Program-made: the position numbers and the translations under genes
Notes under the pieces: generated by a model
What the model saw: only the letters and a program-made list of their open reading frames with translations
The model's database searches: none
What the model was told of the DNA's origin: nothing
Shown: piece after piece, positions 51,635 through 60,366 of the stretch
Layout of the letters: every line of letters starts with the position of its first letter
How positions within the stretch are numbered: the stretch's first letter is position 1
Source of the DNA: Clavibacter zhangzhiyongii
GTDB taxonomy: Bacteria; Actinomycetota; Actinomycetes; Actinomycetales; Microbacteriaceae
Reading direction: 5' to 3'
Assembly (NCBI RefSeq): GCF_014775655.1
Contig: NZ_CP061274.1
Coordinates: forward strand, 372,001 to 436,000
DNA: 64,000 nt

Positions 51635-52729
51635 TCAGTCGGCCCAGGCCCGTCGGGTGCTGCGGACGGGCTGCCCGGTGGTCGCGGCCTCGTGCATGAG
51701 GAGCGCGAGGTGGTGGTCCTGCGACGCCTCCGCGAGCGAGTTCGTGGATGGCCCGCCGGCCGCGTGCGCGTGCATCTCGACGAGGCACTGCGCGATCGCG
51801 ATCTCGTCGTCCGCGAGCCGGCCGGGCGCGAAGGGGTTCTCGTAGACCCACTCGGAGCCGAGCAGCAGCCCGCGGAGGTGGTGCCCCTCGAGGTTGCCGC
51901 CCTGCCCGGTCTCGACGCGCGTGATGTCGGCCCACGTCGGCGTCGTCGCATCCAGCAGCCAGCTCACGTGCTCGTCGACGATCTCGCCGCGCTCGCCGCG
52001 GACGAGCAGGCGGTTCCGGCGGATCCAGGAGAAGTACTGCCGGTCGGCGAAGTCGTAGACGCCGAGGCGGTCGCCGAAGTCGAAGCGCGCGGTGGTCTGC
52101 ACGGCGGTGACGACCTCCTCGCGCACGGGGTCGCCGTCGCGGTCGGGCCCGGCGACGAGCGGCGACGAGAAGCGGGACGCCGTGATGGTCGCGTCCTCGA
52201 AGCCGATGCCGAGGGCCCGGCGCATCACGCGGACGCCGTGGTAGTCGTGGCACTGCGCGACCGTCGCCTGGCTGACGCGCCCGAGCCGGCCTCCCGCTGC
52301 GATGGCGAGCTGCGCGGCGAGCAGCGGCGAGAGCGGGTACTGCTCGGCCACCTCGATCCGCGCGCCCTGCCGCACGAGCGCGTCGAGCCGTTCGAGGTCC
52401 TCGACGGTCGCGCCGGGCGGCGTCTCGGTGAGGACGGCGACTCCGCGGTCGACGAGGTCGGCGATCACGTCCGGCGCGGCGGATCTGGGTACGGAGACGA
52501 CCGCGAACGACGGCGCCTCCGCGGCGAGCAGCTCGGCCGCGGTGCGGAAGGTGCGGATCCCCCACTCCTCCTCCAGCGCACGGCCGGTGTCCGCGCTGCG
52601 GGTCACGAGGCCGGTGACCGCGAAGCGCTCCGGGAGGGCCCGCGCGATGCGCAGGAAGAAGGCGCTGCGCCAGCCGCTGCCGACGATGCCGAAGCGGATC
52701 TGCGGGGGCGGCGTCGCGGGGTGGGGCAT
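51635..52729 (-). CDS. Gfo/Idh/MocA family oxidoreductase
   Basis: A 364-aa NAD(P)-dependent sugar or inositol dehydrogenase-type protein: Rossmann motif RFGIVGSGWRSAFFLRIARAL, FAVVSVPRSAAPDVIADLVDRGVAVLTETPPGATVEDL (the usual E-K-P is T-E-T-P here), IEVAEQYPL and a C-terminal sheet. The lysine of the E-K-P motif is replaced, as in some sub-families, so activity is uncertain. First gene of an operon with the SDR; divergent from the glycosyltransferases. Confidence 0.85.
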   Translation of the reverse strand: MPHPATPPPQIRFGIVGSGWRSAFFLRIARALPERFAVTGLVTRSADTGRALEEEWGIRTFRTAAELLAAEAPSFAVVSVPRSAAPDVIADLVDRGVAVLTETPPGATVEDLERLDALVRQGARIEVAEQYPLSPLLAAQLAIAAGGRLGRVSQATVAQCHDYHGVRVMRRALGIGFEDATITASRFSSPLVAGPDRDGDPVREEVVTAVQTTARFDFGDRLGVYDFADRQYFSWIRRNRLLVRGERGEIVDEHVSWLLDATTPTWADITRVETGQGGNLEGHHLRGLLLGSEWVYENPFAPGRLADDEIAIAQCLVEMHAHAAGGPSTNSLAEASQDHHLALLMHEAATTGQPVRSTRRAWAD

Positions 52730-52818
52730 CCCGCCAGCGTACGCGCGGGGCCCCGCGTGACGGCCCGCTGGAGTTCTCGCAGCCGACTGGGGAATACTCG
52801 CGAGGGCCGGGAGGCTGT

Positions 52819-52852
52819 CCCGGGAGCGAACGCTCCCGGGTGAGGCGCCTCA
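52819..52852 (+). other. hairpin and palindrome in the glycosyltransferase leader
   Basis: CCCGGGAGCG (52819-52828) and CGCTCCCGGG (52831-52840) form a perfect 10-bp stem with loop AA; a 12-bp palindrome TGAGGCGCCTCA (52841-52852) follows directly. A weak -10 (AATACT, 52793-52798) would put them in a ~90-nt leader. They may be operator sites or an attenuator. Confidence 0.5.
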
Positions 52853-52893
52853 CGGCTCCGTCGCAGGAGTATGACCCGAGAAGGGGCACGAGC

Positions 52894-55155
52894 ATGGGGA
52901 TCCAGACGAGCCTCGACCAGGTCGCGCAGGCCGCGCGCATCCTCGACGTGATGCAGGAGGCCGACGAGCTCACGGTCGCCGCCAGCCGCGACGGCGGCGG
53001 ACGCGCGGTGCGGCTCCTCGCCCGCGCCGCCGCGGATCCCGCCGACCAGCTCACCGCCGTCGCCGCCATCCACGCGCTCGCCCAGGTCTTCGACGAGGCC
53101 GCCGACCTCGCCCTCGTCGCGCTCCTCGACCACGAGGTCCGGTGGATCCGCGAGCACGCCGCCTGGGCGTTCGGCACCCGCCTGCCGCGCTTCGACGCGG
53201 TCTCGGGCCTCGTCGCCATGGTGGTCGAGGGCGGCTTCCCGGGCATGCTCGCGCAGCGGACGCTGCAGCAGTGGGCGGGATCCGCGCCCGACCACCTCTC
53301 CCTCGCGCTCGAGAACGCGCTGCTCGGCGTCCGCGGCGACGGCGCCCGGTCGCGTCTCGTCGAGACCGTGGGACTCGTGCGGGGCCGGATCCCGGAGCGC
53401 GTGCTCCTCCGCGTCGCGCAGGATCCCCGCGAGGGCCCGCTCACCCGCTCCGCCGCCGTCGCCGCGCTCGGCGACCGGCCCGCGGGCGAGGCGACCCTCG
53501 GCATCGTCTCCGACATCGCGCGCGGCGACGACGAGGTGGCCGCGGTCGCGCGCCTCGCCGTCCTCGACATCGCGCGCCAGCACGGCGACCACCCGGCGGC
53601 GCCCGAACGTCCGGGCCTCACGGTCGTCCAGCTCTTCCTCCACGCCGACATCGACGCGGGCCTCACCCACGTGGGCGCCGGCGACAACGGCGGCATCGCG
53701 ACGCTGCTCGTGCGCCTCGGCGACGCGCTCGTGGATCCCGCGGGCCCGGCCGGCGACGCCCCCGGGGCGCACGACGTGACCGCCACGACCGTCGCCGACC
53801 GCCCGGTCGACCGCGTCATCACCCTCTCCCGCGGCACCGCCGACCAGGCGCTCGCCTCCCTCGCGCGCGTGACCGCGGGCGGCGACGGGCACGTCTTCGC
53901 GCACATCCCGCTCCTCGGCGGCCCGCGCTCGCTGCCCGAGGCGTGGCCGCACCGCGTCGAGGCCGAGCGGGGGATCCGCCGCGTGCTCCGCGCGGCCGGC
54001 CGCGTCGACGCCGTGCACCTCCGCATGGCCGACGTGGGCACGCTCGCCGCCTCCACGGTCGCCCGCGAGCTCGGCATCCCCGTCGTCTTCACGGTGGCGC
54101 CGGATCCGCACGGCGTCGTCGACGCGCTCGACCGCTCCGGCGCCCTCACCCGCGACGGCTTCGGCGCGGTCGACGCGCGCGAGCACTACTGGTTCCGCGT
54201 GCGGCTCGTGCAGCGCCTGGCCGCCGACGCGGCGCACACCGTCCTCTTCCCGCGGCCGGAGCTCAAGCGCGACATGCGCCGGCTCGTCGGCATCGACGTG
54301 GATGCGCACCCCGAGCGCCACAGCGTCGTCGCCGAGGGCATCGACGTCGCCGCCATCGAGCGCTCCCGCGACGACGCGCTGCTCGGCGCCGACGCGGAGG
54401 GCGCGCCCGCCCGCGCGTTCGTCGAGCTCGACGAGCTGCTCGCCGGCCTCCCCGCCGAGCGCCGCGGCCTCCCGCTCGTCGTCTCCGTGGGCCGCCTCGC
54501 GCGGGTCAAGGGCATGGCGTCGCTCGCGCACGTCTGGGCGGCGGATCCCGCGCTCCGGTCCCGCGCGAACCTCCTCGTCGTGGGCGGCGACCTCGACGCG
54601 CCCTCCGCGGAGGAGCGCGACCAGCTCGCGCGGATCCTCGAGGCCGTGCCCGGCGCGGATCCCGCCCACGCCGCCGACCCCCGCGCCGCCGCCGCGGACG
54701 CCGCGCGCCACGGCCTCCTCCTCGCCGGCCACCGCGGCAACGACACCGTCACGCGCTGGCTCGCCGCCGTCCGCTACGGCCGCCCCGGGCTCACCGCACC
54801 GGGCGGCGCGTACGCGTGCGCGAGCATCAAGGAGGAGTTCGGCGTCGCCCTCCTCGAGGCGATGTCGATGGGCCTGCCCGTCGTCGCGCCGGCGTCCGGC
54901 GGACCCGCGACCTACGTGGAGGACGGCGTCACGGGCCTCCTCGTCGACACGACGGATCCGGCCGCGCTCGCCGTCGGCATCGGCCGCGCGCTCGACATCG
55001 CGGCCGGTCCCGAGGCGGACGCCGCCGCCGACCGCGCCCGCGCGATGGTCGCCCGCACCTTCACCATCCAGGCCATGGCGGGCACCCTGTCCCGCGTCTA
55101 CCGCGACGTCGCCGCAGCCGACGACCGAACCCTCTGGGAGCTCAGCGCCTCATGA
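52894..55155 (+). CDS. GT4-type glycosyltransferase with N-terminal HEAT-like helices
   Basis: A 753-aa protein. The first ~220 residues are helical repeats (LLARAAADPADQLTAVAAIHALAQVFDEAADLALVALLDHEVRWIREHAAWAFG), like HEAT/armadillo solenoids. Then a GT4 fold: LFLHADIDAGLTHVGAGDNGGIATLLVRLGDAL (donor-side glycine loop as in sucrose-phosphate synthases), and SVGRLARVKGMASL, ASIKEEFGVALLEAMSMGLPVVAPASGGPATYVEDGVTGLLVD (E-x7-E motif). Acceptor unknown. AAGGGG precedes ATG 52894; a GTG at 52840 would add 18 residues. Coupled (ATGA) to the next glycosyltransferase. Confidence 0.83.
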   Translation: MGIQTSLDQVAQAARILDVMQEADELTVAASRDGGGRAVRLLARAAADPADQLTAVAAIHALAQVFDEAADLALVALLDHEVRWIREHAAWAFGTRLPRFDAVSGLVAMVVEGGFPGMLAQRTLQQWAGSAPDHLSLALENALLGVRGDGARSRLVETVGLVRGRIPERVLLRVAQDPREGPLTRSAAVAALGDRPAGEATLGIVSDIARGDDEVAAVARLAVLDIARQHGDHPAAPERPGLTVVQLFLHADIDAGLTHVGAGDNGGIATLLVRLGDALVDPAGPAGDAPGAHDVTATTVADRPVDRVITLSRGTADQALASLARVTAGGDGHVFAHIPLLGGPRSLPEAWPHRVEAERGIRRVLRAAGRVDAVHLRMADVGTLAASTVARELGIPVVFTVAPDPHGVVDALDRSGALTRDGFGAVDAREHYWFRVRLVQRLAADAAHTVLFPRPELKRDMRRLVGIDVDAHPERHSVVAEGIDVAAIERSRDDALLGADAEGAPARAFVELDELLAGLPAERRGLPLVVSVGRLARVKGMASLAHVWAADPALRSRANLLVVGGDLDAPSAEERDQLARILEAVPGADPAHAADPRAAAADAARHGLLLAGHRGNDTVTRWLAAVRYGRPGLTAPGGAYACASIKEEFGVALLEAMSMGLPVVAPASGGPATYVEDGVTGLLVDTTDPAALAVGIGRALDIAAGPEADAAADRARAMVARTFTIQAMAGTLSRVYRDVAAADDRTLWELSAS

Positions 55156-56477
55156 CCCTGCTCGTCATCAGCCCGGACTACGCGTCCCACCTCTTCCCCC
55201 TCCTCACGCTCGCGTCCGCGTGGCAGAAGGCGGGCGAGCGCGTGGTCGTGGCCACCGGGTCCGCCACCGCCGGCATCGTCGAGGCGTCCGGCTTCGAGCG
55301 GGTCGACCTCCGGCTCGGGCGCGGATCCAACCCCGGCACCATCAAGGCCGAGGAGCAGCCGACCGGCGAGGACGACGCCCTCCGCGGCTTCTTCGCCGCC
55401 ACCCGCCGCGGCATGGTCGAGACCCTGCGCTTCCAGGCCGAGGCCCGCAGCGACGACCTGCTCTGGGAGCCGGTGGAGACCGCGCGCGCCGTGCAGCGGA
55501 TCCTCGACGAGGTGCGCCCCGACCAGGTCATCGTCGACCACCTCGCCTTCAGCGCCCGCCTCGCCCTGCTCGCCTCCGGCACGCGCCACGCGGACGTCGT
55601 GCTCGGCCACCCCAGCGCCCTGCCCGTGGGCGACGAGGTCTACGGCTTCCCGCCCGCCTGGCCCGCCGCCTTCGAGCCCGAGGAGGACGACCTCGACGAG
55701 CTGCACGCGCTGTGCGAGCGCGTCCGCGACCGCTTCACCGCGCAGTGGAACGACGCCCTCGCGGTGCTCGCGCCGCAGCTCCCGCCCGTCCGCGACGCCT
55801 TCGCCCTGGCCGGCGACGTGCTCCTGCTCAACTACCCCGAGGAGCTGCACGACCCCGACCGCTCCGAGCTGCTGCCGCCGCACGCCTTCATCGGCTCGGC
55901 CGTCCGCCGCGAGGCGCCGGACGCGGACGTGCAGGACTGGATCGACGAGGGCGGCGACCCGATCGTCTACGTGTCGCTCGGCAGCTTCCTCTCCGTGCGC
56001 GGCGACGTGCTCGCGCGCATCGCGGCGGCCCTCCGCGACCTCGACGTGCGCGTGGCGCTGGCGACCGGATCCACCGCCCTCGACGAGCTCGGCGACCTCC
56101 CGTCCGACTGGCTCGTCCGCCCGTTCCTCCCGCAGGTGACGCTCCTCGGCCACGCCGACCTCGCGGTCACGCACGGCGGCAACAACTCCGTCACGGAGGC
56201 GGCGACCGCGGGCGTCCCGATGCTCGTGCTGCCCCTCTCGACCGACCAGTTCGCGGGCGCCGCCGCGCTCGAGGACGCCGGGCTCGGGCTCGCGCTCGCC
56301 CCGAACGTCGCGACGGTCACCGAGCTGCGGCAGGCGGCCAAGCTCCTGCTCAACCCGTCGGGCGGGCAGCGCGCCATGCTCGACGCGGTCGCGTCGTCGC
56401 TCACCCGCTCGCCCGGGCCGCAGCGCGCGTACCAGGCGCTGGCCGGCGGGATCCGCCCGGAGCAGGCCGCGCGCTGA
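55152..56477 (+). CDS. GT1-type (UGT-like) glycosyltransferase
   Basis: A 441-aa GT-B enzyme: N-terminal acceptor side TLLVISPDYASHLFPLLTLASAWQKAGERVVVATG, C-terminal donor side PIVYVSLGSFLSVRGDVLARIAAALRDLDVRVALATG, LPQVTLLGHADLAVTHGGNNSVTEAATAGVPMLVLPLSTDQFAGAAALEDAG, the H-G-G motif of macrolide and flavonoid glucosyltransferases. It starts inside the stop of the GT4 gene. A two-step glycosylation of one acceptor (a lipid or secondary metabolite) is a fair guess. Confidence 0.88.
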   Translation: MTLLVISPDYASHLFPLLTLASAWQKAGERVVVATGSATAGIVEASGFERVDLRLGRGSNPGTIKAEEQPTGEDDALRGFFAATRRGMVETLRFQAEARSDDLLWEPVETARAVQRILDEVRPDQVIVDHLAFSARLALLASGTRHADVVLGHPSALPVGDEVYGFPPAWPAAFEPEEDDLDELHALCERVRDRFTAQWNDALAVLAPQLPPVRDAFALAGDVLLLNYPEELHDPDRSELLPPHAFIGSAVRREAPDADVQDWIDEGGDPIVYVSLGSFLSVRGDVLARIAAALRDLDVRVALATGSTALDELGDLPSDWLVRPFLPQVTLLGHADLAVTHGGNNSVTEAATAGVPMLVLPLSTDQFAGAAALEDAGLGLALAPNVATVTELRQAAKLLLNPSGGQRAMLDAVASSLTRSPGPQRAYQALAGGIRPEQAAR

Positions 56478-56528
56478 TCCCGTCGCCCCGCCGGGCGACG
56501 CCCGCGCCTGGATCTCGTAGACTCGACC

Positions 56529-56597
56529 ATGACCGCACGTCGCCTCGCGCGCCTCGGTCGCCCCCAGTCTCGTCAACGGATCCAGGTGCCCTCGTGA
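56529..56597 (+). CDS. 22-codon leaderless ORF coupled to a small membrane protein
   Basis: ATG 56529 lies 5 nt after TAGACT (56518-56523). The product would be a basic 22-residue peptide (MTARRLARLGRPQSRQRIQV...). Its stop TGA overlaps the GTG of the next gene by 4 nt. The next gene has no ribosome binding site of its own, so ribosomes finishing this ORF would supply its translation. Probably a translational leader, not a functional peptide. Confidence 0.5.
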   Translation: MTARRLARLGRPQSRQRIQVPS

Positions 56598-56767
56598 ACA
56601 TCGTCGCTTTCATCATCGCGTTCGCCCTCTTCATGGCGGGCATGGCGCTGTTCGCGTTCGCGTTCTACATCGAGGGCTTCGAGCTGCTGAGCTTCTTCGC
56701 CGGCATCCTGCTCGTCTCGGCCTCCATCGCCATCCCGGCGCACGTGCTCAAGCGCACCGACGCCTGA
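56594..56767 (+). CDS. small membrane protein, two TM helices (57 aa)
   Basis: GTG 56594 opens a 57-aa product with helices NIVAFIIAFALFMAGMALFAFAFYI and LLSFFAGILLVSASIAIPAHVL, and a short basic end KRTDA. No family recognised. Translation is probably coupled to the upstream 22-codon ORF. Confidence 0.7.
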   Translation: MNIVAFIIAFALFMAGMALFAFAFYIEGFELLSFFAGILLVSASIAIPAHVLKRTDA

Positions 56768-56835
56768 TCCGCGGCGTCGCGCCGCGCCCCGAGCGCGGAA
56801 ACACCCCCGACACACGCCCCCGTTAGTCTGCGGCC

Positions 56836-58551
56836 ATGGGTGATCTGTTCGAGGGATACGGCACGCTCGCGGCCGCACGGCGAGCCTCCGGCGGCGCGAT
56901 GCCGTTCGACGAGATGTTCCGAGATCCGCCGGCCGACGGGGAGCCCGCGGCCACCCGGGCCGCCTACCGCGAGATCCACGCGGCGCTCTCCCGCATGACC
57001 AAGGAGGAGCTGAAGGACCGAACGGACGCGCTCGCCACCAGCTACCTCGCGCAGGGCGTCACCTTCGACTTCGCGGGCGAGGAGCGGCCCTTCCCGCTCG
57101 ACGCCGTGCCGCGCGTCATCGAGCAGGCCGAGTGGAGCCGCCTCGAGAAGGGCGTCGCGCAGCGCGTCCGGGCGCTCGAGGCGTTCCTCGCCGACGTGTA
57201 CGGGCCGCAGCGCGCGATCCGCGACGGCGTCATCCCCGCGCGCCTCATCAGCTCCTCGAGCCACTTCCACCGCCAGGCCGCCGGCATCGACCCGGCCAAC
57301 GGCGTCCGCATCCAGGTCTCCGGCATCGACCTGGTGCGCGACGAGGCCGGCGAGATGCGCGTCCTCGAGGACAACGTGCGCGTCCCCTCCGGCGTCAGCT
57401 ACGTCATCTCCAACCGCCGCGTCATGGCGCAGACGCTGCCCGAGCTGTTCGTCTCGATGCGGGTCCGCCCGGTCGGCGACTACCCGAACAAGCTCCTCCA
57501 GGCCCTCCGCGCGAGCGCGCCCGACGGCGTCGACGACCCGAACGTGGTCGTCCTCACGCCCGGCGTCTACAACAGCGCCTACTTCGAGCACACGCTCCTC
57601 GCGCGCCTCATGGGCGTCGAGCTCGTCGAGGGCCGCGACCTGTTCTGCTCCGGCGGCCGCGTCTGGATGCGCACCACGGGCGGCCCCATGCGCGTCGACG
57701 TCATCTACCGCCGCGTCGACGACGAGTTCCTGGATCCGCTGCAGTTCCGCGCCGACTCCATGCTCGGCTCGCCCGGCCTCATGCTCGCCGCCCGCCTCGG
57801 CAACGTCACCATCGCGAACGCGGTGGGCAACGGCGTCGCCGACGACAAGCTCGTCTACACGTACCTGCCCGACCTCATCCGCTACTACCTGGCCGAGGAC
57901 GCGATCATCCCGAACGTCGACACCTGGCGCCTCGAGGAGCCCGACTCGCTCGAGGAGGTGCTCGACCGGCTGCCGGAGCTCGTCGTGAAGCCCGTCGACG
58001 GATCCGGCGGCAAGGGCCTCGTGGTCGGCCCGGCGGCGTCCGCAGGCGAGCTCGCCGAGCTGCGCGCGCGTCTCCTCAAGGACCCGCGCGGCTGGATCGC
58101 GCAGCCCGTCGTGCAGCTCTCCACCATCCCCACGCTCGTGGAGGACGGCATGCGCCCGCGGCACGCCGACCTCCGCCCCTTCGCCGTCAACGACGGCCGC
58201 GACATCTGGGTGCTGCCCGGCGGGCTCACGCGCGTCGCGCTCCCCGAGGGCCAGCTCGTGGTCAACAGCAGCCAGGGCGGCGGATCCAAGGACACCTGGG
58301 TCGTCGGCGACGCCGGCTTCCCGACGGCGACGCGCGAGCGCAGCGTGCAGACGCTCGTGGCCGACCAGGCGGCGGTCACGACGTCGATCCCGGTGATCGC
58401 GCCGGGGGAGAAGGCGCCCGACCAGTCGCCGCACGACGCCCCGCGCAACCGCGACCAGCACGAGCAGCAGCAGCAGGCGGGCCCGGCGTCCGCCGCGGTC
58501 GCCGCGCCTCCCGCCGACGACACGACCGACACCACCGAGGGGGACCGCTGA
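56836..58551 (+). CDS. circularly permuted ATP-grasp type 2 family protein
   Basis: A 571-aa protein of the family found next to alpha-E and transglutaminase-like proteins. Motifs: GDLFEGYGTLAAARRASGGAMPFDEMF, YLAQGVTFDFAGEERPFPLDAVPRVIEQAEW, SSSSHFHRQAAGIDPANGVRIQVSGIDLVRDEAGEMRVLEDNVRVPSGVSYVISNRRVM, and LPELVVKPVDGSGGKGLVVGP (ATP-binding). Predicted to ligate peptides or amino acids; the pathway is not established. The last ~60 residues are low-complexity, ending in an acidic tail. TAGTCT ends 6 nt before the ATG. Confidence 0.9.
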   Translation: MGDLFEGYGTLAAARRASGGAMPFDEMFRDPPADGEPAATRAAYREIHAALSRMTKEELKDRTDALATSYLAQGVTFDFAGEERPFPLDAVPRVIEQAEWSRLEKGVAQRVRALEAFLADVYGPQRAIRDGVIPARLISSSSHFHRQAAGIDPANGVRIQVSGIDLVRDEAGEMRVLEDNVRVPSGVSYVISNRRVMAQTLPELFVSMRVRPVGDYPNKLLQALRASAPDGVDDPNVVVLTPGVYNSAYFEHTLLARLMGVELVEGRDLFCSGGRVWMRTTGGPMRVDVIYRRVDDEFLDPLQFRADSMLGSPGLMLAARLGNVTIANAVGNGVADDKLVYTYLPDLIRYYLAEDAIIPNVDTWRLEEPDSLEEVLDRLPELVVKPVDGSGGKGLVVGPAASAGELAELRARLLKDPRGWIAQPVVQLSTIPTLVEDGMRPRHADLRPFAVNDGRDIWVLPGGLTRVALPEGQLVVNSSQGGGSKDTWVVGDAGFPTATRERSVQTLVADQAAVTTSIPVIAPGEKAPDQSPHDAPRNRDQHEQQQQAGPASAAVAAPPADDTTDTTEGDR

Positions 58552-59486
58552 TGCCCATGCTGTCGCGCATCGCCGAGTCGCTGTTCTGGATCGGCCGCTA
58601 CATCGAGCGGTCGGACGGAACCGCCCGCATCCTCGACGTGCACCTCCAGCTCCTGCTCGAGGACCCGTGGATCGACGAGGACACCGCCTGCCGCTCCCTC
58701 CTCAGCGTGATGGGCAGCGACGTGCCCTCCGAGGACGTGCTCGGCCGCCACGACGTCCTCGCGCTGCTCGCGGTCGACCGCACGCAGCCCGCCTCCATCG
58801 CCTACTCGCTCGGCGCCGCGCGCGAGAACGCACGGCGGGCCCGCGAGATCGTCTCCAGCGAGCTGTGGGAGTGCCTCAACACGACGCGCGCCCGCATGCC
58901 GCGGAAGATCGCCAACGACCGCGTGCACGAGTTCTTCGGCTGGGTGCGCGAGCGCTCGGCCCTCGCGGTCGGGCTCGTCGAGTCCGGCACCAGCCGCGAC
59001 GAGGCGTGGCAGTTCTTCACCCTCGGCCGATCCATCGAGCGCGCCGACATGACCGCCCGCCTCCTCGCGACCCGCGCCCTCACCGAGGCCAGCGGCCCGT
59101 CGTGGACCACGATCCTCCGCTCCTGCGGCGCGTACGAGGCGTACCTCCGCACGTACCGCGGGGTGCCCAGCGCGCGCAACGCGGCCGAGTTCCTGCTGCT
59201 CGACCGGCTGTTCCCGCGGTCGATCACGCACTCCATCCGCCGCGCCGAGCAGTGCCTGCACGACATCGAGCCGCGTACCGACCGCCTCGGGGTGTCCGAC
59301 CAGGCGCAGCGGCTGCTCGGGCAGATCCGGAGCGAGCTGGAGTACCGGCCGATCCAGGAGATCCTCGACGACCTCCCGCGCTTCATGGACGCCGTGCAGG
59401 AGGCCACCTCCGCCACCAGCGAGGCCGTCCGCCAGCGCTACTTCCCCACCAACGCGGCACCGAGCTGGGTAGGAGAGAACTCGTGA
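58551..59486 (+). CDS. alpha-E domain protein
   Basis: A 311-aa all-helical protein: MLSRIAESLFWIGRYIERSDGTARILDVHLQLLLED, the invariant opening of the family, then FFTLGRSIERADMTARLLATRAL, which repeats the I-E-R-A-D motif. Always found with the ATP-grasp type 2 and transglutaminase-like proteins, probably as the third subunit of one pathway. The ATG shares a base with the stop of the ATP-grasp gene (TGATG) and the gene overlaps the next by 4 nt. Confidence 0.92.
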   Translation: MPMLSRIAESLFWIGRYIERSDGTARILDVHLQLLLEDPWIDEDTACRSLLSVMGSDVPSEDVLGRHDVLALLAVDRTQPASIAYSLGAARENARRAREIVSSELWECLNTTRARMPRKIANDRVHEFFGWVRERSALAVGLVESGTSRDEAWQFFTLGRSIERADMTARLLATRALTEASGPSWTTILRSCGAYEAYLRTYRGVPSARNAAEFLLLDRLFPRSITHSIRRAEQCLHDIEPRTDRLGVSDQAQRLLGQIRSELEYRPIQEILDDLPRFMDAVQEATSATSEAVRQRYFPTNAAPSWVGENS

Positions 59487-60328
59487 ACCGCCTGCGCATC
59501 ACCCACCGGACCGGCTTCCACTACGAGGGCGAGGTCACCGCGTCGTACAACGAGGCGCGGATGCTGCCCGTGTCGAGCGAGAACCAGTTCGTCCTGTACT
59601 CGAACCTCGACATCCAGCCGAAGCCGGGGCACCACACCTACGTCGACTACTTCGGCACCCGCGTCTCCTCGTTCGAGATCCTGAGCCCCCACCGCTCGCT
59701 CGAGCTCACGGCCACGAGCCTCGTCGAGGTGCGGCCGCGCACGCACGAGCCGCACCAGCGCGGCTGGGACGACCTCGCGGTCGAGGTGCAGCGCGCGACC
59801 GAGCACGTGGAGCAGGTCGCGCAGACCGGGCGCACCGAGCCGCACGAGGAGGTCGTCGCGCTCGCGGAGGAGATCGCGGGCGGCGCGGGGACCCCGTGCG
59901 AGGCGGCCGCGGAGATCGCGCGGGCCATCGGCGAGAAGGTCGAGTACATGGCCGGCGTCACGAGCGTGCAGTCGACCGCGCGCGAGGCGTGGGAGCAGGG
60001 TCGGGGCGTCTGCCAGGACATCACGCACATCGTCATCGGCGCGCTCCGGCACGTCGGGATCCCCGCGCGCTACGTCAGCGGCTACCTGCACCCGAAGCCG
60101 AACGCGGCCGTGGGCGAGACCGTCACGGGCGAGTCGCACGCGTGGGTCGAGTGGTTCTGCGGCGAGTGGCGCGGCTGGGATCCGACGAACCTCATCGACA
60201 TCGGCGACCGCCACGTGCTCGTCGGCCGCGGCCGCGACTACCGCGACGTCGCCCCGCTGCGCGGCATCTACGCGGGGCCGTTCCGGTCGAAGCTGTTCGT
60301 GCGGGTGGAGATCACGCGCGAGTCCTGA
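59483..60328 (+). CDS. transglutaminase-like protease/amidase
   Basis: A 281-aa protein: N-terminal beta domain (RLRITHRTGFHYEGEVTASYNEARMLPVS) and a papain-fold core with the triad Cys in GRGVCQDITH, His in GESHAWVEWFCG and Asp in GWDPTNLIDIG. This set matches the bacterial transglutaminase-like family that is paired with ATP-grasp type 2 proteins. Overlaps the alpha-E gene by 4 nt; third gene of a conserved operon. Confidence 0.92.
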   Translation: MNRLRITHRTGFHYEGEVTASYNEARMLPVSSENQFVLYSNLDIQPKPGHHTYVDYFGTRVSSFEILSPHRSLELTATSLVEVRPRTHEPHQRGWDDLAVEVQRATEHVEQVAQTGRTEPHEEVVALAEEIAGGAGTPCEAAAEIARAIGEKVEYMAGVTSVQSTAREAWEQGRGVCQDITHIVIGALRHVGIPARYVSGYLHPKPNAAVGETVTGESHAWVEWFCGEWRGWDPTNLIDIGDRHVLVGRGRDYRDVAPLRGIYAGPFRSKLFVRVEITRES

Positions 60329-60366
60329 CCCGCGGCGGCCGGGCGGGCCCGCCCTAGTCTGGATCC

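Noticed and set aside
52894-56477. Secondary-metabolite gene cluster around the glycosyltransferases
   Set aside because: No synthase, carrier protein or dedicated transporter lies nearby; two glycosyltransferases alone do not support a cluster.
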